A DNA stretch of 64,000 bases from Chrysogorgia sp. JL179-B06 (taxonomy: Eukaryota > Cnidaria > Anthozoa > Scleralcyonacea > Chrysogorgiidae). Numbering within the stretch: the first letter of the stretch is position 1; every line of letters starts with the position of its first letter. The stretch lies in the NCBI GenBank assembly GCA_035772405.1, contig JAYKKM010000041.1, positions 992,001 to 1,056,000 on the forward strand. Reading direction: 5' to 3'. The notes beneath the pieces are model-generated. The model was not told the DNA's origin. It made no database searches and saw nothing but the letters and a program-made list of their open reading frames with translations. A program made the translations under genes and the position numbers. Below are positions 1-10,500 of the stretch, piece by piece.

Positions 1-828
1 CATATTTGTAAACATGTACACAATAAACCATATTATATACATTTCTAAGGATTAAGGAAAATGTCGAGTGTTGGAATATATACATTTTAAGACCAAACCG
101 GGACCAGTTGCGAAAAATGCAACATCAAGGCCTTCCGGCTGGAATTGAACCTGCAACCCTGCGATGCTAGTGCAGTGCTCTGACCACTGAGCTACGGAGG
201 CTGTTGCCGAGAACCTAGTCACGAGTTCTGTATATATAGTGTTGGTAATGCCAGGATAAGATTCTGGGTATATTACAAGTAATATTTGGCATTTCACTCA
301 AATATTAAACTACATGTTCTAAAGCCTTAGAACATATAGTTTAATTGAGTGAAATGCCAAATATTACATATACTATATACAGACAGTTACTGACTGACTT
401 TGATGTTAAATCTCATGTTGTTTACCCGTATACAGCCAGAGCAGCATAGTTTTGAGCAATGTGGACACATACGAGCATCTTGCAGTTTCTCCATGCAAAT
501 GAAACAACGAAAACAGCGAAAGACCTCGTTAAGTCCCTGTAGCTGAGACAGAAAATACATGAAAATTAAAAATTACATTTTTTACAAGTACCAAATAAAC
601 ACTGAAATAGTTAAATTAGTGGAGAAATACCACGTATTGACGACAAGTTACAAAGGATTTATTACTTAGTTTACGATATTACATATACAGACATCACTAT
701 ATTAAAACAGAAAATATAATTTCCTGGTGAAACTGTGACAATAATTATTTTCTATGCATTTTATTTTAAACACTATGTATATTATTTAAAAAAGTGTTAG
801 TCACCTTAATTCCATCCTTCCCATCCAT
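1..828 (-). CDS. TRIM37: TRIM37 E3 ubiquitin ligase, first two coding exons (gene continues off the left edge)
   Basis: TRIM37 is a RING-B-box-coiled-coil-MATH E3 ubiquitin ligase known for roles in centrosome and peroxisome biology. Coding exon 1 is 828-805 (8 codons, donor GTGACT). Exon 2 is 536-426 (37 codons, acceptor ACAG, donor GTAAAC). Together they give 45 residues with a RING start: first Cys pair around residues 16-22, then [18 protein letters not shown] at 23-40 and CIR at 43-45, which is nearly the human TRIM37 RING. The rest of the RING, the B-box and the MATH domain would lie to the left of the window. Oddity: an imperfect 9-bp duplication gives CFRCFIC where other family members have one CFIC, so there is one extra Cys near the first zinc pair. 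A CCAAT-rich promoter sits upstream at about 940-1130. The RING identity is clear from the motif; the start codon is inferred from matching splice phase. Confidence 0.85.
40..305 (-). repeat. tRNA-derived SINE, family 1
   Basis: On the minus strand this holds a tRNA-like head with a Pol III A-box-like stretch (TAGCTCAGTGGTCAGAGC) and a B box (GGTTCAATTCC), followed by a tRNA-unrelated body. A second copy with the same flanks lies at 30188-30460 on the plus strand, and a 3' fragment lies near 7290-7350. Because body and flanks are shared between copies, I call it a SINE and not a functional tRNA gene. Confidence 0.75.
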
Positions 829-939
829 AATGTCTAGCTTTTATATAAATGGCAAACTGAAAGGCCTCAAATATTAAATATCAACAGGAAATCACCATTT
901 TGAATTTATGATGTCGGTGAAGGCACGAAATTGTGCTCA

Positions 940-1130
940 GCGGTAGTTTTGACCACGCCCCAACTCAAATGTACCCATTTTGATTGGTCGAGCCTCATTC
1001 TAACGTCATTCACGTTCCAATCACATTGCACGTAATTTTCTATTACGTCATGTATACCAAAGCAAATTATGTAAGATCGAGCGAGCCATACCATTGGCTC
1101 TTGGAACCCTCATTAGCCAATCAGTGTGCA
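940..1130 (-). promoter_or_regulatory. CCAAT-box-rich promoter region of TRIM37
   Basis: Within 190 bp there are at least four CCAAT/ATTGG motifs (GATTGGTCGA near 980, CCAATCACAT near 1018, CCATTGGCTC near 1092, GCCAATCAGT near 1115) and two TGACGTAA/TACGTCA-like CRE motifs. They lie 110-300 bp upstream of the TRIM37 start codon on the minus strand. This is a typical TATA-less housekeeping promoter. The transcription start is not determined. Confidence 0.5.
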
Positions 1131-1834
1131 AAGAACCGGCAATGCCAAAAATAGAAAATACTATGAGGATTTTTGGAAATATTACTTTGTTCTAATATTG
1201 ATTATACCGTAGTTATCTATTTTAGATAGAATATTTGCATTTTGCGAAACAGAACAAACGATGGCGCGAACCGATAGGCTCGAGTGGATTAGTAAGGATA
1301 TTATGTAGTATTTAAAACACGAGAAGGAGCGTTTTATCATATTTAAAATGCGAGCGCGAGCATTTTAGATATGATGAAACGCGAGTTCGAATGTTTTAAA
1401 TAGCTTCAAAAACAATTGATTGTAATCACTAGGGAGTGTACTGGTTTTTATTTTCTATTAGAGGTAAATTGGGTTGATGTATGAAATGCAAATTAGCAGG
1501 AATTTTATATAAAGTTCGTAGAGACTTTATATAATTTTCATGCTGATTAGTGCGTGACTAAATACGGAAATGTGATTGGACAATTTGGTTTATGAATATT
1601 AATGATTTTTGAAATATATATATATAGTAAAATATAGTGAGCGGTCTATTGACGTCTGGTAGAGTGCTCAATATCGTAGGGGTAGAGCAGATATAGTTGT
1701 AAAAACTTAAATGTTTGTTGGTACTCGGAGTATCACGCCGTTAGACGATCTTCATATTATATATATATATCGTTTCTTTTTCTTTTCCATTGCTCCAACA
1801 TTATGCCAGCCATTGTTAGATTTTTGGTAAATGT
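1131..1834. other. Intergenic AT-rich DNA with one hairpin
   Basis: No gene seen. At 1330-1383 there is an imperfect palindrome (arm CGTTTTATCATATTTAAAA, inverted as TTTTAGATATGATGAAACG) around a GAGCGCGA centre. Several regular TA-rich stretches follow. It may be the stub of a transposon, but no ends could be defined. Confidence 0.4.
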
Positions 1835-2110
1835 GTTTATATATATAAATAATAATGACGTATTAGGAGCATTATACAATAATCTCAATGCTCTTACAAT
1901 ATATTCTTAATGTTACTTATAAAACTAATTACAGTTTCATTATAAGATAAATCCTACTACATATATTACCACCATGAACAAAAAACTATTAATTAAAAAA
2001 AAGAAAAGTCTTAACTGCTGACTTAAAACTACTTAAAATATCAATGCTTCTAATTTCATGTGGTAATGATTCCACAGTTTTGGTACTGCAACTGAGAATG
2101 TTCTCTCTAC
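1835..2110 (-). repeat. LINE 3' end fragment (C-terminal ORF2 plus 3' UTR)
   Basis: The minus strand reads a decayed LINE C-terminus (a SLPHEIRSIDILSSFKSAVKTF-like stretch near 2000-2090), followed by an AT-rich 3' UTR. A second copy lies at 27775-27843 plus 28311-28506, where it is split by another insertion. This copy gives the uninterrupted version of that site. Confidence 0.6.
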
Positions 2111-2249
2111 ATGAGTCACCGTTTTGGATTTTGGCTAGTTAAGTAGCAGATTTCGGTTAGATGATCTTAAAGTACGAGTAGGTTTATATTTAGTTATTGT
2201 CAAGTCTTCATGTTATAAATGTTATATACACAATTATAAATGTTATATA

Positions 2250-2790
2250 CACAATTAAAAAAGCTAATAAACGTTTGTATTTTCTTGTTCTGTTGAAACG
2301 TGCTAACGTACCAACCAAAGATATGGTGGATTTTTATTGCACGTGGTATTTCATTCTCCCGATGTATCTATCTGACGACCTTGAACTCGTACAGAAATGC
2401 GCTTTATCTCACCAGGAGAGTCATACAAGCATAATTTAGATCGTCTTCACCTTTTTACTCTATTTCAGAGACGTGAAGATTTGTGTTTTAAACTTTTTAA
2501 CAGTATTAAGAAGGATCCAACACATAAATTACACGATCTGCTACCTCCAAAGTACGAGGGGAATTACAATTTTAGAAACAATAAAACTTTTAGTAGTTTT
2601 CGTATGAATACTAAGCGATTTCAGAATACTTTTATTCCCTCAATGTGTTTTTAGTCCTTAGTCATGTTTGTAATTTATTAACTTTCATCTTTGTAAATTA
2701 TTATATAATATTATATGAAAACTTGTAAATTACGCAATTCAGCCGCTTTGGCTGCGATGTAGTTTTCTTAATAAATCTATCTATCTATAA
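2250..2790 (+). repeat. CR1/L2-like LINE fragment with (CTAT)n tail
   Basis: Two plus-strand frames carry the thumb and C-terminal part of a LINE reverse transcriptase: KKANKRLYFLVLLKRANVP near 2255-2310 and HKLHDLLPPKYEGNYNFR near 2520-2580, then FIPSMCF and a stop. The 3' end AATAAATCTATCTATCTATA at 2771-2790 is a typical tetranucleotide LINE tail. It is the same family as the longer copy at 43302-44308 but has lost part of the middle and is frameshifted. Confidence 0.8.
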
Positions 2791-2884
2791 GCGGTATAGC
2801 TTTCAGAACGGTCTAAGGTTATTACCGTTATATATATATATATGGAGCCTGGGATGTAGTGTTACAGACAGACTGACAGACAAG

Positions 2885-3035
2885 CGTATTATTATATATA
2901 CACACTGATGTAGTTCGTCAAGCCCAAATCCTCAGAAAAAATGTTTCTCAGTCGCTGACAGGAATTAAACCTATAACCTGATTGCCGCTGCGACTCTCTA
3001 ACCATTGAGCTGCTGAAAATCAATGTTACAATGAT
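2885..3035 (-). repeat. tRNA-derived SINE, family 2
   Basis: On the minus strand this has A-box-like (CTCAATGGTTAGAGAGTC) and B-box-like (GGTTTAATTCC) segments and a body that ends in CCTCAGAAAA. It resembles the copies at 19170-19245 (minus) and 21320-21450 (plus). Confidence 0.6.
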
Positions 3036-3088
3036 ATACTGGTTCAATTGATATATGTACTGCCTATGCGAGACAGTCACTGTAGCTT

Positions 3089-3967
3089 GGGCGGTTTTGC
3101 TTAAAATAAAAACCGCTAAACCGTCCGATTCTAAACCGGTTAAACCGTAAAACCGGTTTTTCACAATTTCAGAAACTAACGCAATTTCAGTTTTGAACTA
3201 ATGGCAGGAAGTCAAGGAACGCAATTTCAAATTTTTAATAGCGCTTTACGTCATAATTTGGCTGTATACAGAGTAATTATAAAGGACTGCGTAGATCACG
3301 GCAAAATATTGAACAAAAAAACGAACGTTCAGCGATAACGAAACGAAATTTTAATAAGAACTAAACAAAATTATACATTGTAACTTGTCAGAAAAAGTCA
3401 GAAACGTTTTAAGAATAAAGAATTCACAGGTTTTTAGCCAAGAAAACCAACGTATCAGGCGGCTTGTGTGGTTTCAGTAGACCGCTTGGCAGTAACAATG
3501 TTCCGGCTTGTACCACAAACAGACAAGTATTTGCGTGCAAGTTTGGCTAACGAAGGGTATACAGCTGCGTGCATATTCGACGGGATGATGATCTCGGAGA
3601 TGTCGATGTAGGTTGAAAGTATTTCCCCCAGCAGCACAGACTTTCCTCAGGCAAAGCTTGCATGTCGGCAGGTCATTGTCGTTTTCGTCTTGTCTAAATC
3701 CGAAATATTGCCAGACAGGAGAGGCAGCAACCTGGAGAGGCCGCAGAAACCTTTTTTGGCCGCAATTCGACGTTGACGTTTGTGGCAGAGATGATTTGCG
3801 CACAGTGTTATTGTCTATATATATAATCTGCCAAATCTGGTATCAGTGCGTGGCATGAAATTAAATATGTAATAATGACGGTTTTCCGGTTTTTCTAAAA
3901 GCTAAACCGAAAAAAACGGTTTAATAATAAAACCGAAAAAACCCGGAAAACCGGTAAACCGCCCAAG
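3089..3967 (-). mobile_element. hAT-like transposon remnant with BED zinc finger
   Basis: The ends are perfect 13-bp inverted repeats (GCTTGGGCGGTTT at 3089, AAACCGCCCAAGC at 3955), each followed inward by short AAACCGGTTT-type subterminal repeats. On the minus strand, 3803-3474 encodes a BED-type zinc finger: an aromatic VWQYFGF start, CKLC, then FNLHRHLRDHH near residues 27-75. This is the DNA-binding N-terminus of hAT transposases and ZBED proteins. No catalytic core follows, so the element is internally deleted and non-autonomous. I could not see an 8-bp target duplication. Confidence 0.72.
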
Positions 3968-3999
3968 CCGTATATCGGTAATGTTTGGATGTGTTATTT

Positions 4000-4537
4000 T
4001 TATATTTTCTGAGGATTTGAGCTTCACGATGCCCCTAAAATCAAACGCATTCCAACGATAAATAACCACTTATTTTCTTTATCATAATCGACTCTTAGTC
4101 TCTTACAACAAAGTTGGGGATAAAAGTTCCGATATTGTTTAAAAATCCAACTGATCATTTCCTACGTGCAGGCTCCACTTTCCGAGAACCATACATCCGA
4201 GAAAGGCACATGCTGCAGTTCTGCACTTTCATGTCTTGTACCTACACTAAGCGGCTTTGAACTTCCAGGATTTTCTAATGCAGGGCTTGGAATTCGAAAA
4301 TGTTTCAATTTCTAAGATTTTCTCACTTTCCGAGATTTTTCACTTTCTGAGATTTTTCACTTTATAAGATTTTTCACTTTCTAAGAAAGCTGTAAGCTCC
4401 TGCTCTTATAATTTCTGTAAATTCATCGACGATCTTTGGTTTCTCTTGCTTTACATGTTCTTCCACGAGCTACGACGGGCCGTTGCTTTCGCTCCAAACT
4501 GAATATACACTTGAAAGGCTACTAGAGAAAATGTCAG
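4000..4537. other. Downstream flank of the PP2C gene (3' UTR candidate)
   Basis: No coding sequence recognised. Near 4290-4390 there are four or five short tandem units of the form CACTTTCTGAGATTTTT. The stop codon of the phosphatase gene (minus strand) is at 4540-4538, so part of this stretch is probably its 3' UTR. No clear poly(A) signal was chosen. Confidence 0.4.
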
Positions 4538-7500
4538 TTATATTTCAGACGCCACATTATTTGACACGATTCTATGTCCAAGATAATCCGCCTCGAGAGT
4601 AGTAAGCGAACTCTCTGTAGCATCTCCGTTCTCAATCTCGGCTTCTTCTTTCGCAGGACTCGCCACTTCTTCCGTTTCTTTTTCTTCCAACTCGTTCCCA
4701 TCCGTCTTATGGCAGTCCAGAAATACTATAATTACAGTTATGTTATCACTTGATCCGTGCTCAATGGCGCTCTTCACTAGGAGCTTTGCAACCTCGCACC
4801 GAGCCCCATCTTCCGACAAATGCTTCTGGACGATTGCGACGACGTCCTGAGGGGCGATGGTGTCCCATAGTCCATCGCAGCCTAAGATCAGGTAATCCTC
4901 GTCGCCTAATAAACAATGAGAATAAATAAGAAAGCTGCTAAGTTCTCAAAAGAACTGGATATAATATGAAAAGAGAAATAAGAGAACTTCAATGTGTTGA
5001 AAAATACTTTTTCTATATAAAGTAGTATAAAAAATTGTTTAAAAATAATATTTCCATAGACGACGTTTTGGACGATGTGCCAAGAAAGGAAGGCAGGGAG
5101 GAAGGATGGAGAGAGGGAGGTTGGAAGAGAGGAAGAAAGGGAGGGAGGAAGGAAGGAAAAAAGGGATGAAGGGAGGGAGGAAGGAAAGGAGGGAGGAAGG
5201 ATGGAGGTTGGAGGGAGGGAGGAAGAAAGGGATGAAGGAAGGAAGGGAAGAAGGAAGTGAGGGAGGGATGAAGAAAGGCAGGGGGGAAGGAAGGAACGGA
5301 GAAGAAAGGGATGAAGGAAGGAAGGAGGGAGGGACGAATGGAGGAAGGAAGGGAGGGACGAAGGGAGGAAGGAAGGGATGAAGGAAGGGGGAGGGAGGAA
5401 GGAGGGGAGAAACGAAGGGAAGAATGAAGGGAGGGATGAAGGGAGGGAAGGAAGGAGGAAGGAAGGAAAGAAGGAAAGAGGAAGGAAGCAAGAAGGAAGG
5501 GAAGAAGGAAGCAAGAAGGAAGGGAAGAAGGAAGGAAGGAAGAAGGGAAGAAAGGAAACGAAACGAAAGGAAGGGAAGGGAAAGGAAGGGAAAGGAAGGC
5601 TGATTCATTTTAGCATCGTAAAATATTGGAGTTTGAATACTGTGAAAAATAAAGCCAAAATATTTCACGGCGGCCGTCTTGCACCTGCGCTATGTGGTGA
5701 TGGTCATTCTGATGCTCAATGTGGGAGTTTGGACTAGACAGCCGATACATAGACAATCGTCAACTTCAAATCTTGCATCGCTGCTGTCTGGGACTCAAAC
5801 TAACTGTCATCGTCTGTAAGCACCTCTAGCTGTGTATAAGCCAGAAGTATAAAGCGAAAAAGTTAACCTTCTAGATCGAATTCTTCGGAATCTGCATCAG
5901 CGGACACAAACGGTTTATGGTCTCGATCCCCAAGAGATCTTGACACAGCAATGTTGCCGTTTACTCTCCAGTCTCCAAACCACACAACACATCCACCAAG
6001 ATCTTCTATTCTCTTTCGTTCATCCTTTATTCAACAAAAAGAAAAGAATAAACATAAAATAACTTTAAAGGGACACTCCGGCCAAAATACAAATGTAGTT
6101 CATATGAAAGATCTTACTGACTTCAGTTGATTTCCAAAGTTTCAGCATTCCTATTAATTTAGTTAAGAAGATATGGCTAGTTGAAGTTGGAGAGTTTGTC
6201 CAATTTCGACGCCATTTTGTTTCTCAAATATGACGTCACTGAGTGATGCTATCTTGTATTATGCCTAAGAAACTCCTCTACTTTCCTGCAATGAGGAACT
6301 AAATAGTTTATTTCGACTAATTTTCGTCCAAACAGTATTCACAACAGCTATCACTATGTGATCGCCATCAAAACAACTCCACTGCCGATAAAGAATCACT
6401 CAATGACGTCATATTCGCAAAACCAATATGGCGTCAAACTCCTCAAATTTTCAACTTCAACTAGCCATATCTTCTTAACTAAATTGATAGGAATGCTGAA
6501 ACTTTGGAAATAAACTAAAGTCAGTAAGATCTTTCATATGAACTGCATTTGTATTTTGGCCGGAGTATCCCTTTAATACACACAGTTTATAGTATAAATG
6601 ATAATTCAAGAAACATTATAAGCACTTTTCAATCCTCCATCTTTCCAATTTTTGCAAATGCATACACGACCTGAATTTAGCTAAAAGTGTTCAGGGAGAG
6701 AGTTCCAAGTCCTAGTTCTAATAAGAAATGAGCGATTGAAAGTAGTTGTTTTACATTTACGTTCACGGAATGAGATTGCATTGACATTTGCGGAGGATCT
6801 AGTAAGTCTTAAGGGAACAACTAAGACGTTCGGGTAGGATATCACTTGATTATGTACAATGCCATTGACGGCCTTAAAGAAGAACAGTAAGTCAAGATAG
6901 TCGTGCCAGTAGGAAAGTGGTGTAGTTTTGTTGAAACGAGTCTGTCTCTGTAGGATTCAAAAGTAGTACAGACCTTCCTATTTGGTTTATGTGGTTCCAT
7001 CAGATGTACAGCCATCCCTCGTTTGCACAAGGTCACCTGAGAGTCCCCTAACCATCCTATGTGAAGTGTGTTGTCCCGAAGAAACACCACAACACCAGTT
7101 GTGCCACTTCGTAATCCCTGACAAAAACAAAAAGCTAGATATTTTGAAAGAGAACAAATATTAAAGGATAAGCTTTGCTTGTTAAAAGTAGAACCCACTC
7201 ATGAGACTCAACCAAGTAGCTGGCTGGTTGGCTGAGCAGATTCAACCCATGCATGGATGATGTGGTTAAGTTGTCAAAACGCCGCACTAAATTCGAAGAC
7301 CTTGGAGTCGCATTTTTCGCAACTGGTCTCGGTTCGGTCTTAGAACATTTTCACACTCGCAATATTATTACAATATTATTCGTAATATTCCCTATATATG
7401 CGTAATATTCCCTATATATAGTACTGCGGAATAGTGGTAATAATTTTGGAATTTTCCCACGCAATCTCATGGTTGGTTATACGCACGCGTGCTCTGACAA

Positions 7501-10500
7501 AGCAGACTGACGTTTAGTCTGACCGATATACTCCTGATCACAGTCATAGCACAGAATGGAATAAATAGCGTCTTGGGTCTGTTCCTTCGCAATACGATCC
7601 TTAGGTTTGATTGGAGTGTCGAAACATTGGGTGATGGACAGTAAATTTTAAAATTACGTTCAAAAAACGTTTTAAAGCCAGAGTAGCGTCAAACTATGTC
7701 TGATTTATCACCTGGTTGCGTTGGGAAATTATTTGTTGACAGATGGGTGGATGTACAGACGGACATTAGTGAAGTCTCACCTCTATCTTGGCTTTCTCCA
7801 AAAACCCCTTGTCTGTGTCAAGAAATCCTTGACACAAAGCATTATCCAGGTCTGAACCAAATGTTTCTTGTTTAAACACATTGTTATGATAATGAGCGAC
7901 TGTGTATGCAGCAGCATCGACACCACCATGGCCATCAAATACACCAAAATAGGCCTGGCTTGGAAAGTTCTACAATAATGAAAATGTAACACTGTGTGCA
8001 TCAATAAAGTGTTGGAAAGAAAGAGTTCTTTTTTGTGCCAATTGCTTTCTAACACCTGGACATCATCACATCACCCACAAGGTTGTTCTCTGTTTAGTGG
8101 CTTGATAAAAGCACAATGCCACAAATTTACTCCCAATCAAGGAACACCCTACCGGTTCGAGCCATCATCCATTGGCTTAGCCTCCTCATCATCCATTGGC
8201 TTAGCCTCCTCATCATCCATTGGCTTAGCCTCCTCATCATCCATTGGCTTAGCCTCCTCATCATCCATTGGCTTAGCCTCCTCATCATCCATTGGCTTAG
8301 CCTCCTCAATCCATTGGCTTAGCCTCCTCATCATCCATTGGCTTAGCCTCCTCATCATCCATTGGCTTACTGTAGCCTCCTCATCATCCATTGGCTTAGC
8401 CTCCTCCTCATCCATTGGCTTAGCCTCCTCATCATCCATTGGCTTAGCCTCCTCAATCCATTGGCTTAGCCTCCTCATCATCCATTGGCTTAGCCTCCTC
8501 ATCATCCATTGGCTTAGCCTCCTCATCATCCATTGGCTTAGCCTCCTCATCATCCATTGGCTTAGCCTCCTCATCATCCATTGGCTTAGCCTCCTCATCA
8601 TCCATTGCCTTAGCCTCCTCATTGGCTTAGCCTCCTCATCATCCATTGGCTTACTGTAGCCTCCTCATCATCCATTGGCTTAGCCTCCTCCTCATCCATT
8701 GGCTTAGCCTCCTCATCATCCATTGGCTTAGCCTCCTCAATCCATTGGCTTAGCCTCCTCATCATCCATTGGCTTAGCCTCCTCATCATCCATTGGCTTA
8801 GCCTCCTCATCATCCATTGGCTTAGCCTCCTCATCATCCATTGGCTTAGCCTCCTCATCATCCATTGCCTTAGCCTCCTCATTGGCTTAGCCTCCTCATC
8901 ATCCATTGGCTTAGCCTCCTCATCATCCATTGGCTTAGCCTCCTCATCGCCCATTGGCTTTAGCTCTCCCTGCCATATCTAATATCTTACACCAAGCCAG
9001 CAAGATTCTTGATTTCTGGTTGTCTACATGCCAAGCACACCTGTGAGGTTATAAACCACCAACATCATCATTGTCAAACATTACCTTATGCAAACCAAGA
9101 AGGTTATTAAGTTCGGTCAAAATAATATGCTTGTCTTCCATTTTCCTTCTGGTGTTCTGTTCACTGTGCTCATAAACTTCATAGCTGTATCGGGACTTCA
9201 TAAGCGCAGGCATGTTTGGTCTCCACTCTTTGCAAACACAATGTACTGCATTAATAGCTTCCACAGCCAGCCTTCTACAGTCATATGCTAAACATTTAAG
9301 ATAGAATATTGAGTGGCATTGTATTACAACGGCCAGCGGGAACTTACTTGAAGCTATTAGCTTCCACAGCCAGCCTTCCACAACCATATGCTAAATGTTT
9401 TAGATAGCATATGAGTGGTATTGTATTACAACACCCAGCGGGAACTTACTTGAAGCTATTAGCTTCCACAGCTAGCCTTCCATAGTCATATGCTAAATGT
9501 TTTAGATAGAATATGAGTGGCATTGTATTACAATGGCCAGTGGGAACGCTAGTAGCTTCTATCAGTGGGAATCAGTGGGAACGCTATTAGCTTCATACTG
9601 TATGCTATTAGCTTCATATTCTCATACGCTATTAGCTTCATAATGCTATTAGCTTCATAGTTCATATGCTCGGCCCTGCTGAGAGGCGGGGGAGCCGGTG
9701 CAACTGACACAGGGCCTGAGAGCCAAATAAGGAACCATCATGCAAATCCTACACATAGAATGAAGCTGAAAGGACATTTGGGGGCCCGTGAAAGACGATA
9801 ATCCCACCTTCCAAATCCCCTGATCCTATCTTGGCTATCGACGGCCCTGCATATACTAAACATTTTAGATTAAGAATATGAGTGGTTTATATTGTATTAC
9901 AATGGCCAGTGGGAACTTACTTAAACTACAAATGTATATATTCTAACTTGTTTTACAAAACAACCTGAGAACCATTATCTTAGATTTTAAATTCCAACAA
10001 AATAATTACTAGGGGGTAATTAATGCATCTTAGTCTGAGTTATTGATTAGAGTACAAAATGGTATTTTTTTATAATTTAATTTTTATTACAAAACCATGC
10101 CATAAACATACCAGTGCTGGATACATCGTCATCTTCATCATCATCGTCGTCGTCATCATCATATTTTTTCTTGTTTTTTACCACAACTTCAAATGGACTA
10201 AGGTCAAGTCCTGAAGCTTTGTCAGCCGCCAATCGGGCAATTGTTGTGGCCACAACATTTGGGGCTCCACTACCAATTAATATCAAATATAAACTTAGCT
10301 ATACTTAAATTCCACAGGGTGGGTTTATTTGGCATATATCAAAATATGGATATAATGCAGTATGTCACAATATTATTTAACTTGGTGGCTATCATAGCAG
10401 ACACTAGGGCATAACTACAATACCATCCGTCCTTAATAATCTGAAAAGACTTGAAAGATTATGTCCATTGGTGGTCTTTGTTGCCCAAATGCCAAGATAA

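Noticed and set aside
5075..5737. Arg/Glu/Gly/Lys-rich and Ser/Phe/Leu/Pro-rich proteins
   Set aside because: By-products of the polypurine tract inside the phosphatase intron; open on both strands.
8116..8954. Repeat proteins ([21 protein letters not shown])
   Set aside because: The 24-bp minisatellite is open in several frames, and unit-length changes shift the frame repeatedly.
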